NCBI GenBank assembly: GCA_000934385.1
Contig: KN880528.1
Location: 1-64,000 of the forward strand
Length of the DNA stretch: 64,000 nt
Direction of reading: 5' to 3'
Source of the DNA: Cylindrobasidium torrendii FP15055 ss-10
Taxonomy: Eukaryota > Basidiomycota > Agaricomycetes > Agaricales > Physalacriaceae
Part shown: positions 45,193 through 55,763 of the stretch, piece after piece
Position numbering within the stretch: the first letter of the stretch is position 1
How the letters are laid out: every line of letters begins with the position of its first letter
Program-made: the position numbers and the translations under genes
The notes under the pieces: generated by a model
What the model saw: only the letters and a program-made list of their open reading frames with translations
Database searches by the model: none
What the model was told of the DNA's origin: nothing

Positions 45193-48100
45193 ATGGCCAA
45201 AACGGATCCAACGTATACTGCGGGACATCAGAGCAAAAAGAAGCGGGCCGATGAGGACGACGGCAAGGCAGTGCTACAACGGAGGCGGGTATGGCGCGCT
45301 TGTGAGAGCTGTAGGTAAGGTGTCTCCCCAGAAGTGCGTCAACTCAAAACAACTCACAGAATTTCAGAAGAAAGAAGGTCAAGTGTGACGGGAAAGAGCC
45401 CGTCTGCGGCCAGTGTTCGGCGTCTAGTCTGGAGTGCAATTGGTTGCAGACGAAAGATAGAGCAGCCTTGAGCAGACAGTGCGTTCACACATGCTTCGTA
45501 TCCAGCCAATCGGCAGTACTCAGTCTTTTGTAGGTATGTCCAGGAGCTCGAGGCGCGCGTCATCGAATACGAAGCCATAATCAAGAATGTTAAACCCGCA
45601 CTGAAGCAGATTGCTGGTGAGGGCGAACATCCTTCCCCCCAATCATCCGATGCCGACCCGTCACCGGCGGCGGCGGCCTCTGCCCTGCTTCGCGCCATGT
45701 CACGAACTTCGGAATCGACTGTGCCAGTCAAACTGGAGGACGACACGTTTGGTGAACTAGCACTCGATGAATATGGACATGGTAGATGGATGGGCGGCTC
45801 CTCTTCCATGTCCCTCATTCAATCTTTCCGTGCTCTCACCACTGCCCCTCAGCACCGCATCTCCCCAGCTGAAGAGGACCGCGAGAACCCAGCGCCGAGC
45901 GTGAACAAGTTTTACTTTCCTGCTTCCGTCTTCTTCGGCCAAGTACATGCACTCCCTGGGCCTGAAGAGGTTGAGTACCCCCCTCGCGACCTTGCAGACA
46001 AACTGGTGCGTTGTCGCTTCGCACACACATGCATTGGATGACCGAAAGACTTACATCACAACAGGTGGACGCCTACTTCGCCGAAATACACTATCTCATG
46101 CCTGTTATCGACAAGCCGACGTTCTTGGCCCAGTACCAGCGAGTTATGGATAGCACAAAAGACATTGAATTCGCCAGGAAGCAAACTTCTATCATCTCAC
46201 TCGTATTTTCGGTCTTTGCCTGTGCAGCTGCTCTAGTGAAGGATGACCGACTTTACACTGCGCATGAAGGCGGAATGGGCATGATTTATTACGAGCGGTA
46301 AGCTTGTATAATTGGGACGCTGTTGTGTTGGGGCTGATAAGCTGTAGTGCCTTGATACTCCAGTACATCTGTCATGCAAGCATTTCAGCAGACCATGTCC
46401 AATGCTTTGTTTTGCTGTCTTCGTTTCTGTGTTCAATCAATTGTCTCCCTCAAGCATGGATCCTGCTTGGACAAGCCGTTCGGACCGGTCAAGACCTGGG
46501 TCTCCATGTATGCATTCTTCGGCACTATCTTCCTGCCACGGTGACTTACAGTAAAGCAGCGCTCGCCTCGTCGCCTTCAAGTCCTCACACCAATACAGAA
46601 AGAGACTCGTCGCAAGATTTGGTGGGGCGTTTACGTCCTTGATCGAATGCTTGCAGTCGCGCTTGGCCGGCCTCTTGGGATCAACGATGCCGACTGCGAC
46701 GTAGAACACCCAATAGAGGTTGATGACGACATACTTCCTCAATATTTCCAGGATCCCAACGTCCCGAAAGGTCTCTCGCTCATGGCAGGAACCGTGGCAT
46801 TGATCAAACTCTACGAGATTGCCGGGCGTATCCTTCGTGTTGTCTATGCCCTCGAGAACTGCAAGGAGAACCTCGAGCCCGAGAGAAAGGTCGAACTGGA
46901 GCGCACAGTTGAAGGCTTTCATCAAGAAGTGCGGGCATGGTGCGACAGTCTTCCCGCCGCGTTCAAGACAGGCTCGAACAATACCAAAGAGTCAGCAATG
47001 GGGGCCGTCCTGTGTACCCATTTTTACGGCATCCTCACCACTCTGCATCGCAACCTTTTACCTGTACAACGCGAGGACCCGGTCACCGCTCAATCGACCC
47101 AACACGCTGTTGACGCAGCGCGCGCCTGCATACGGCTGGCTCCGTCTATTAAACACTACGTGCCGGTGTCGCATCATCTGGGTTTCTTTATTCAGCACCT
47201 GTTTGCATCTGGCATTGTCGTGCTTCTCTTTGCCATGCATTCCAAGGACGCCAAGGCAGCCATTGCGGCGCTGAGCGAAGCACGGACGGCAAGTGATGCT
47301 ATTGGCATTTGGGAGATGGTATGGCCTGGTGCACAGAAGGCCAAGGAATTGTTGAACGATTGTATCCAAACTGCGGCGCAAGCAGTAACAAGGAATGCAG
47401 CGCAGGCTCAAGACACCGACATGGCCGATGCGACGTCGCAGCCGCAGGCTCAGACGCAAATGCGTCACGAACGTAACCGGTCAGTGACTATAGAGGAGCC
47501 TACGCGAGGAAGTATGCCTGCGCCTCCGCGTCTGTCGAAGAGCACGAGCAGCAAGCAAACATCCCCTTCCTCCCGACGGAATCGCTCGAGAGAGCAGTCT
47601 ACGGCAACGAGACGTCTCGCTTCGTCTCCGTACCACAATAGTCAGTGCATTCCCCTTATGAACGAAGTGATTTCTGACTTGACTTTAGCCGCCCTTCGGG
47701 CTCGCTCTAGTTCAAGAAGACGAGGATATGACGAGGAAGAGGCATCCTTGTATCAAAGCTTCGTCCACAGCCCAAAGATGGCTGCTGCTGCGAGCAACCA
47801 CAGCTCACCTTCATCCGCTCCTTCACCGTCGCTGTCCGCGAAAGGTCTTGTGCCAGACTCAGCCGCCAGTCCCACAGTAGCCACGCATTCTCAGTTTAGC
47901 TACGGTGCTTCTAGCGCCCAGCCATCATCGCCACTATACAGCGAGTTTGGGTTCGACAGCCAGATAGGACAGCCAGCAACAACTCAGTGGAACGGCAACA
48001 GCAGTGGCCTTGGGATGGACAACGGCATGCTATACGATTATGGATATGGCTCTGGTATAGACGGCATGTATGCTGGCTTTGATTCCAGCATGGGTGGTGC

Positions 48101-48311
48101 GACAACCTCTTTTGACGCCCCCGGCCTGCCTTTCCGAGGACTCGATTTCCTTCGAAATTACAATAACGCGGACGAGCCAGCTGCGCCATACCTGACTGCT
48201 GAACAGGACTCGGGGTTATGGCAGAGCTACGAGCCCGTGAACTTTGATTACGTGCCCGAGCTGCCTTTTACGCTCACAGATCTGGATCCTAATGGCGAGA
48301 GGCGAACGTGA
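45193..48311 (+). CDS. Zn2Cys6 fungal-specific transcription factor
   Basis: Start MAKTDPTYTAGHQSKKKRADE at the ATG at 45193. Zinc cluster at about residues 37-64: CESCRRKKVKCDGKEPVCGQ then CSASSLEC, split by an intron inside the first cysteine pair region. A coiled-coil dimerisation helix follows (YVQELEARVIEYEAIIK). The middle homology region of the fungal-specific transcription factor domain starts DAYFAEIHYLMPVIDKPTFL, continues CINCLPQAW-type SINCLPQAWILLGQAVRTGQDLGLH, and ends WGVYVLDRMLAVALGRPLGI. The C-terminus is long, Ser/Gln/Gly/Pro-rich, and likely activating. The stop is at 48309-48311. Target genes are unknown. Nothing about the neighbours (BTB genes and an aldo-keto reductase) proves a regulated cluster. 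Confidence 0.9.
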
Positions 48312-48823
48312 TCTCCATCCTGCGTGTGTGATATACTTGCTATTTTCCTTCACCGTCAATGCTCTTGCTTTCGTTACGATACTTTATGCCACCATCCCCA
48401 CCAACTACGTTTACTTGCGCCCCGACCCTCGAACAGTCGTCTCTGTCGTGTATTATTACTGTACTTTACTATGCTTGGTCTGTACAGCGTTTGTATTCGT
48501 AGACGCCCCTGCTCCCTGCTCCCTTTCTTCCGATTCCTTTTTTTACCGTACCTAGCTAGTAGTTGAGAAGTAATGACGGACAGTTCGGATTTTCCATGGG
48601 ATGGATGCGTGTTTTCACGGTGCGAGTACTTATGCCTATTGCTTCCTTTTCGTTGACATTCATGATTCGCATAAGCACTGCCAGGATGAGGCGTCTGAAC
48701 GGCTTTGATTGCTTCCTGGCGCTTTGAAAGACCTTCTTCAGGCGTCATAGTTTTGTCGGCTTGGTAAGGGCTTCCGAGGGTCTATATAAGACCAGAAAGC
48801 TTGTTTTCCCGCTCCAATCTACC
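48312..48823. promoter_or_regulatory. promoter region of the aldo-keto reductase with TATA box
   Basis: 512 bp between the transcription factor and the reductase. TATATAAG at 48783-48790 ends about 34 bp before the ATG at 48824 and is a good TATA box. The rest is T/C-rich with no coding frame. Confidence 0.55.
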
Positions 48824-50144
48824 ATGGACAAGTTTCTAGCACCAGGACCTCCCCCGGCCACCAAGCTTGGCGAGTATCGCGCACTCTCCTCGCGCGCTGG
48901 AGTGCATGTGTCTCCGCTCTGTTTGGGCGCGATGAGCATTGGAGAGTCGAACGATGTCTGGACGGGCGTCATGGGCTCGGCAATGACAAAGGAAAAGAGC
49001 TTCGAGTTGCTCGACGCGTATTTTGACATGGGTGGTAATTTCATTGACACAGCGAATGGATAGTACGTGTTTTTTTTGGCGTAGTGTGTCGAGTCTGGCT
49101 GACCTTTGTCCAGTCAAGACGAGACATCGGAGCAAATCATTGGAGCGTGGATAGAGGCGCGCAAGAACCGGGACCAGGTCGTGCTCGCAACCAAGTACAC
49201 CACTCACTACAAGGTTCGCGACCCTGCCATCAAGAATAAGGTCAACTACGTTGGGAACAACGTCAAGAGCATGCGCCTCAGTGTCGAAGCCAGCCTTGAG
49301 AAACTGCGGACGTCGTACATCGATTTGCTCTACGTGCACTGGTGGGACTACGAGACGTCTGTCGAGGAAGTCATGGACGGTCTCCACAATCTCGTCGTCG
49401 CTGGCAAGGTTCTCTACCTCGGTATCTCCGACGCCCCTGCCTGGGTTGTTGCACAGGCAAACACTTATGCCAAAGCCTACGGCAAGACGCCGTTCGTCGT
49501 CTACCAAGGCCAGTGGAACATCATGGCCCGCTCCTTTGAACGCGATATCATTCCTATGGCGCGTTCGTTTGGGATTGCCCTTGCGCCGTGGGGAGTCATT
49601 GGCGGAGGTAGGCTTCGCACGGATGCGGAGGAGAAGCGCAGATTGGAATCTGGAGATAAGGGGCGTGGGGGAGACGCCTGGCAGAGAACACAGGCTGAGA
49701 TTACCGTCTCCCACGCCCTTGAGAAGGTTGCTGGCGAGCTCGGGGTCAAGAGCATTACCTCTGGCGAGTCGAACTCATTTGCAGTACCGTTTCTAGAGGC
49801 TAACCCAAACACTCATAGTCGCCATTGCATATGTCATGCAGAAGACGACGCATGTCTTCCCAATCATCGGTGGGCACAAGGTCGAGCATCTCAAGGACAA
49901 CTTGGAAGCTCTGGATATCACTCTGTCGGCTCAGCAGATTGAGTACCTGGAAAGCGTGTCGGAGTTCGATCCTGGATTCCCGAACACTATCATTGTATGT
50001 CGTGAGATTCACATTCGAATTCATCTGACACTTTTCTACAAGGGTGACGGTACATACATCTCTCCAATCATGCGACCAGGAGCTACTATCGTGAAGCACC
50101 CCCTGCCAAAGCCCATCACTGCGAGCACTGCTCCGAGTCGTTGA
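48824..50144 (+). CDS. Aldo/keto reductase, aryl-alcohol dehydrogenase type
   Basis: NADPH-dependent (alpha/beta)8-barrel oxidoreductase. It opens [18 protein letters not shown]. The catalytic tetrad is visible: FIDTANGYQDE (Asp and Tyr), [11 protein letters not shown] (Lys) and [11 protein letters not shown] (His). The coenzyme-binding end shows VGLPI-type [20 protein letters not shown]. Fungal relatives act on aromatic aldehydes and alcohols in lignin and secondary metabolism. An internal intron at 49764-49818 appears to have a GC donor (GCGAGT) and is needed to restore [14 protein letters not shown] second ends in TCTACAAG before [13 protein letters not shown]. The stop is TGA at 50142-50144. 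Confidence 0.9.
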
Positions 50145-51174
50145 CTATGTAAATCCAGATAAGGATCCTACGTAAACTTTTGCACAGACATATTACAAAT
50201 TGAATTGAAGGATATCGTGTTGTACACCGAAAGGAAGGATCAATTTTAGAGAAAGCAACATCACGATGCGTCTTTAATGTTCATTGTGCTGACAAATTCG
50301 TCGGCATCTCGGCCGATTATTACACAGAGATGTGCTCTCATCATCGTGCTTTCATGTTTGATTCCGGGCCGAGCTATCTCGTGAGCAACATTTCATTATT
50401 TATCATAGAGAATGACGGTCTACAGTAGATGCAGTGAATATCCTAATAATAAAGAAAAATGATTAGTCAGCTGTGTCGCGTGGCTTATGTAGCCAATCAG
50501 CGCTTCAGCTGAGACCAGCGACCATGGCCAAGAAAACAAGTCCCGACGGCCCAGTACTCAGTGGTGGTCGAGGCGCGATCGAGACAGAGTGATGCGCCGC
50601 CGACCTACGGCCGCTTTACCAGAAACAACATCCGACGCAGCTCCACTTAATTATGAAGAGGAAGCCAACAATAACAAACATATGAAGCTTCCCTACCGTA
50701 GTCGAAGTGGCCCTCGAGCCCGTGCATTGCCCGATCTATTTGTCAATGATCGGAAAACAATGAAGAAAGCGCACACGCAAGTAGTAGAAACTCGAGAGCC
50801 TGGAAAGAACAACACCTAGGAAGGCTGGAAGCTGAACAAAAGGGATCACTCAAAGCAAAAGATTCAGAACACACCGCACGGTTGGGGAGATGGCAATAGG
50901 AAATTGAGAGCGCGCAAAGCAGCGAAACTGTGACTGTGGCCGCCAAAAGCATGAAGGCAGGGAGAATCCGTTCAAATTGTGAACTCACTTGCACAATACT
51001 TACGGGCCCGAGAGCGTGCGCCGAAGGCGCATGCGGCAGGGCAACACCAGACTCACACATCCACCGCAGAATTCAAAGTAAGGATAAATAAAAGAGAGTC
51101 TTTCTTCAACCATGCAGACCCGTGCTTGCCACGGGCTAACTTGCTAGTATTACAGAAAATGTGAAGCCCCAGTC
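50145..51174. other. gene-free region between convergent genes
   Basis: About 1 kb between the aldo-keto reductase (+) and aspartyl-tRNA synthetase (-). It is AT-rich in the first half. Open frames such as 50589-50819 (+) have no domain. A small perfect-looking hairpin lies at 51014-51034. Confidence 0.5.
51014..51034 (+). repeat. short hairpin (9-bp arms, GAA loop)
   Basis: GCGTGCGCC and GGCGCATGC flank GAA and pair with one G-T mismatch in nine. It lies in the 3' flank of the aspartyl-tRNA synthetase gene and could fold in RNA. A chance palindrome is the likeliest explanation. Confidence 0.3.
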
Positions 51175-53716
51175 TCATAATTCGCGGGGAGAAACCCCAT
51201 ATTCCATTAGCGCCTCCTTCGGTACGGTCCCAGGGCTCTCAAAAAGTAAATCATTTCCGGAGCTCGCCTTCGGGAACGCAATAACATCACGAATAGACTG
51301 TGTATCGCACAAAATCGACATCAAACGATCAAAGCCTTCGGGAGAGCTATCAGCTTCTTATCGTAGGGAAGGGACGGTGACATACCTAAGGCTATACCAC
51401 CGTGTGGCGGCGCGCCATACCTAAGCGCCTCGAGGAGATGCCCAAATGGTTCGCGCTCCCTTTCCGATAGCTACCCGGGTGTTCAGCGAAGATTCCCTTC
51501 GAAAGATATGACATACCTGCAAGATGTCCTTGAAAATATGCTCCTGCATATCCGCGTCGTGTACACGGACGGAGCCGCCACCAATTTCCATCCCGTTGAG
51601 GACAAGGTCGTAGTGCTGTCCGCGCACTAATTCAGGATTCCCATTGTACAGGTGCGGGATGTCATCGTGCATTGGTGCTGTGAATGGGTGGTGCGTGCTG
51701 CAGAGCTTCCGGGAGCCGTCGGATTCTGGGCTGAACAGAGGGAACTCTGTTATCCAGAGGAAGTGAGGTGCATTGGACACTTTGTAGCCTGAAGCAGTTA
51801 TGTAAGCATCCATTAATGAAAGAGGGAGGGGACAAGAATGACCTTTTTCAAGAGCATGTTGGAAGAGGGCGAGACGTTGTTTGCCAAGGATCGTTGCGCC
51901 GCCCTAGAAAATGTTAGCGTGATAAAGGTTTGCGAAAAAAACGTACTGATGGTGTCTTCGGTCTCCTGGCCAGCCATACTGCATCGCCGGATGAGAGCCT
52001 CAGAACCTGATTGAGGTGTGCTGGGTCCAACTGCTCGATCCCGATGTTCTTCACGATAGAGCTTACAGACAACCAACGGGAGATATTCGAAGATGACAAA
52101 GAGATGTAGTCCTGTAATATGATCAGAGACTTGTCCTGTATAAGAAGCTGCAGCGCACAGTATTCGGCTCTCGCGGGCACTTTTTGGCGGCTGCGGTAAA
52201 GTCGGGTTCCTCGTCTTTGCGAATGATCATTGCCTCTAGGATGTCGCCAGACTCTTCGAGAGAAGCACGGAGCTCGTCAGGAAGGAAAGGGTTGAGGTTG
52301 GTCATCTAATGTATTTTAGTATGTGGCGGAAATACCCAGACAATGCTCACTTCCAGACCAAACCGGACGTCGGGCTTGTCTGAACCAAACTATCTCAGGC
52401 AGCACATCAGTCTACGCGAGGGGACAGAAGTAGCTGGCGCACACGAGTCATAGCCTCTGTATAGGTCATAACCTTGAATGCGGAAGGCAACTCGATCCCT
52501 TGAACGTCTTTCCAGACTGTGCGAACAATTTTCTCGATAACCTCGCGAACTTCACCGCCGCCCATGCGCCAGCCTTCTGGGTCACTCGGCCGAGGACCCC
52601 AGGACACAAACGCCATTTCCATATCAATCTGCGTGAACTCTGGCTGGCGGTCCTTGCGTCCATCCTCGTCGCGAAAGCAGCGGGCAATTTGGTAGTAACG
52701 GTCGACACCACCAGAGCAGATGAGAAGTTGTTTAGGCTGTTGGGGGGATTGTGCAAGAGCAAAGAAACGAGGAGGTTCATCCGAGCTTGTGCGTGTGGGG
52801 ACGAGGAACTCCTTCGCGCCTTCTGGCGAGGAGCGAAGAAGAATTGGAGTCTCGACATCCAGAAAGTCTACAGAATGAAGCTTTGTGACGATACCGACCG
52901 AGGAAAGGACGACGTACCCAAGTCATGGAGGATCGACCGCGCAATATGTGCGACGCGACTTCGTTTCTTCAAGTTCTGGGCAAGTTCTTCTCTTCTCAAG
53001 TCTAGGTACCTATAGCGAAGGCGGATATCTTCATTCGGCTTGAGTTGAGGCACTCAATACAAGGTAGTAGTGGTAGATGAGGACCCACAAGGTTGTATCC
53101 TACGGAAGGGACGAAGGGCATAGAGTCCGAAGCTGGATTCAGCACTGTGAGCGCGTCAACCTGTATTTCAATGGCCCCCGTAGATCCCTTTTTCAGGAAT
53201 TAGATTATGAATACGGATGGGATGCTTGTTTACACACCTCTCGTTGGGCCTCTGCCGGCCTCAGCAATACACGTCCTTCAATAGAGACCACGGACTCGAC
53301 GGGAAGTGAAGCGATAGAGCTGGAGAGTGATTCATTTGCATTATCCACGACGAGTTGGATAGTGCCAGTTGAGTCCTTCATCGGAAAAAAGGAGACCTGC
53401 TTTCCCTTCCTTGGGCAAGTGAGCAAGTTGTGGAGAGTGTGGTATACAGACGAACCGTTTGTTTAGCAACCACCCGGACAATACGACACGAGAGCCGGCA
53501 TCCGAGTCAGAAAGTCCACCGCATGTATGAGTGCGAGCCGGAAAAGGTCCTGAGGGGATTTGGTGCTATGTTTGAAGAATGTCGATAGGGCATACCACAA
53601 TGCGCCCGTAAAGGAATGGGCTGAGTAGACGTTGAGGCATATCTGAGGCCAGAGTTGGATATAATTCGTGGAAAGGAATTCTTCCATGGGCTACGCGAGA
53701 GCCTGCGAACGAGCAT
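51175..53716 (-). CDS. MSD1: Aspartyl-tRNA synthetase, mitochondrial (class II)
   Basis: Charges tRNA-Asp in mitochondria. Start [20 protein letters not shown] and a Ser/Arg-rich presequence at the ATG at 53716. The anticodon-binding OB domain follows ([44 protein letters not shown]). Motif 1 region: [19 protein letters not shown]. Motif 2: [20 protein letters not shown]. Then [32 protein letters not shown] and the motif 3 GGIALGFDRL region near the 3' end, where the reconstruction crosses several introns. The C-terminus is [13 protein letters not shown] with the stop at 51175. Insertion-domain residues look degenerate in places but there is no frameshift. Confidence 0.92.
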
Positions 53717-54033
53717 TATGAGATGGAAGTCCAAAGACGCGAAGACAGACGCGACCGATCCAGAGAGCGCGTCCCGGCCCGAATCCAACCGCTGAGCCTA
53801 TAGTTCTAACTTCAACTGAGTATTCTTAACACTGAGTTACAGTAGCTGGATGCGTCCGCATATCTCCTCGAATTTTCCATGCTCGATTTTCCTCTGTATT
53901 CAAAGCCAATGACCATAGTGGTAATGACAGGGAAGAGCATCTACCAATAGGTCTTTCCTACAAATTCGAGGCAGTGTAATGTTACATAACGGTGCAGTTT
54001 AATAGTCATAATGTACATTGGTCTACATGAAGC
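53717..54033. promoter_or_regulatory. upstream region of the aspartyl-tRNA synthetase gene
   Basis: About 320 bp before the minus-strand synthetase start and after the stop of the next gene. AT-rich in its distal half, with no clear core element. Confidence 0.35.
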
Positions 54034-54543
54034 TCAGCAACTCTTCACCGTTGTTCCAAGTTGTAGTTGAGAGCCTCTTGGGTCAAGTATCAGGACGCTG
54101 ATCTGAAAACATTGCAATAATGGACCCTCTTGGGGCTCGCCATGCCGAAGGTCGTTCGTCTCTTCCGCCCTGCCCGATGCACCTATCCACCACGAATGTC
54201 TCGGGCTTCCCACAGTTTTCGTAGATACCGGGCTGGCCGTGGATGGTGTATGGGTTTCTTCCAAGCTCAGCGGCTGCGCGATAGCAGTTAGACCTCTGCT
54301 TTCTCCTGAGCCTTCGAATTTCACCTGTATATCACACCATACAGCCTCTTTCGTCAACCGTGTTGGAAACGCATTAAACCATTCCGGCCTCTTCGCAGAG
54401 TCGACGCGCGGCCCCAAAGAAAGTGTCACAGGCGTCGTTGGCCGATTACGATGCGAACGATAGTAGAACATAGACCCCAGCGTCATGCCCAGTGCAATCA
54501 CTGCTAGCGTCGCTACCGACACACCTACGAACCTATTGTGCAT
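54034..54543 (-). CDS. small membrane protein, unknown function (boundaries uncertain)
   Basis: A 169-residue frame from the ATG at 54543, MHNRFVGVSVATLAVIALGM, with one N-terminal membrane helix then a soluble part with WFNAFPTRLTKEAVWCDIQVK. Open stretches further upstream on the same strand look protein-like: one around 54595-54819 contains HAEFRPWDHYHGGPWLDTDE, another around 54921-55041 contains CPDNTIHPRLQT. So this may be the last exon of a larger gene. I do not recognise any part. Confidence is low for its start. Confidence 0.35.
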   Translation of the reverse strand: MHNRFVGVSVATLAVIALGMTLGSMFYYRSHRNRPTTPVTLSLGPRVDSAKRPEWFNAFPTRLTKEAVWCDIQVKFEGSGESRGLTAIAQPLSLEETHTPSTASPVSTKTVGSPRHSWWIGASGRAEETNDLRHGEPQEGPLLQCFQISVLILDPRGSQLQLGTTVKSC

Positions 54544-55117
54544 TTGTCAGATACAGCTCAGATTACGGCTTATCAGAAAATGCTTGCATCCCAATCATCC
54601 CACGCATCGGTCCAGGATCATTGCTCGTACTACTACTCGGCGGAATGGTAGCCATCCTGGGAAGCAGAGGAAGACGAGAAGGTGGAAGTTGAAAGCAACC
54701 CAGGACCACGACTTCTTGGCAGACAAACGCTCATCCGTGTCTAACCACGGCCCGCCGTGGTAATGATCCCATGGCCGAAATTCAGCATGACGGATTCCGG
54801 GCTGACTTTCGGCAAGCAAAATTCAATGCATTGGTATGTGTAGAACAGTTAGTCAAATCACGGGACGCGGAGTATGTGCGCTAAACTGTCTTCGCCAAAG
54901 ACCTGAGTGTGCAAGTCACAGACAACGAGACTCGAGGGAATATCAAGCACGATGTGCTGGCCCGGCGCTGCGTCGTACTCGTCTCGAGTTTGCAATCGTG
55001 GATGAATAGTGTTATCTGGACACTGCAAAGAATGTCAAGATCAAAACAAAGCCTGCGCAGGATACGCACCAGACCCAGATGGGATAAGTTTACATGATCA
55101 ATCCCAAAATAGCCACA
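54544..55117. other. possible upstream exons on the minus strand
   Basis: 574 bp holding two minus-strand open stretches that read like protein but share no obvious splice chain with the frame below. A single larger gene here is possible and I cannot place the joins. Confidence 0.35.
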
Positions 55118-55651
55118 TTATGCTCCCAGTGCACGATACTTCATGCTTTCCAAAGTTTCGATACTCTCCGTGCTCTTGTGGATGCCGTCCATCGAGTTGC
55201 GGATTAACCAAACCAGCATCGGGGTGACAAGGTGCGCCCACCATGCGATATCGTGGTCTATTGGATCGGGAATGGATGGGTCCACGGATGCCAGGGAGCC
55301 ACCAAAGTGGAAGAATGCGAGGGTAGGCGCAAGAAAAGCGGCAGTGTAGGTAAAGGTCCATGACTGTGCGTTGGTATTCTGAGTGATGATGAGGTACATG
55401 TTTACATGCACAAGCTGGGGCAAGAACAGAAGAATGTTGGATGTCCTCAAAAGCATGATGAGGTGTCCAATAGCACTGAGGGCGAGGACAAGCTTGAGAA
55501 TGAGGAGCGCCTGCCTGTCGGATTCAGCGTTTTGTGCCCGCAGTCTGGATATCGTGTCCTCTTGCTCTTGCTCATCCAGAATTCTTTTCTCCGAGTCGGC
55601 TGTGTCATCTGGTTGGTACTGGAATGGATTCCGCCGACGAAGCCTTTCCAT
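55118..55651 (-). CDS. small multi-pass membrane protein, unknown function
   Basis: Intronless, 177 residues, start ATG at 55651 (MERLRRRNPFQYQPDDTADS). A coiled-coil stretch (EKRILDEQEQEDTISRLRAQ) leads to three or four membrane segments: ALLILKLVLALSAIGHLIML, LFLPQLVHVNMYLII, FTYTAAFLAPTLAFFHF and WWAHLVTPMLVWLI. The topology would place a cytosolic coiled coil in front. No known domain. It shares a 112-bp divergent promoter region with RPC6. Confidence 0.7.
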   Translation of the reverse strand: MERLRRRNPFQYQPDDTADSEKRILDEQEQEDTISRLRAQNAESDRQALLILKLVLALSAIGHLIMLLRTSNILLFLPQLVHVNMYLIITQNTNAQSWTFTYTAAFLAPTLAFFHFGGSLASVDPSIPDPIDHDIAWWAHLVTPMLVWLIRNSMDGIHKSTESIETLESMKYRALGA

Positions 55652-55763
55652 CCTGGTGATGGACAGAAGTAAAGAGTGTTGTCCGGGCTTCCGGTCCGAG
55701 ACAGAAAGATGAGATTAGTTGATCGGCGAGTTTGACCAGAGGCGCGTCCCTCCATCCACGACG

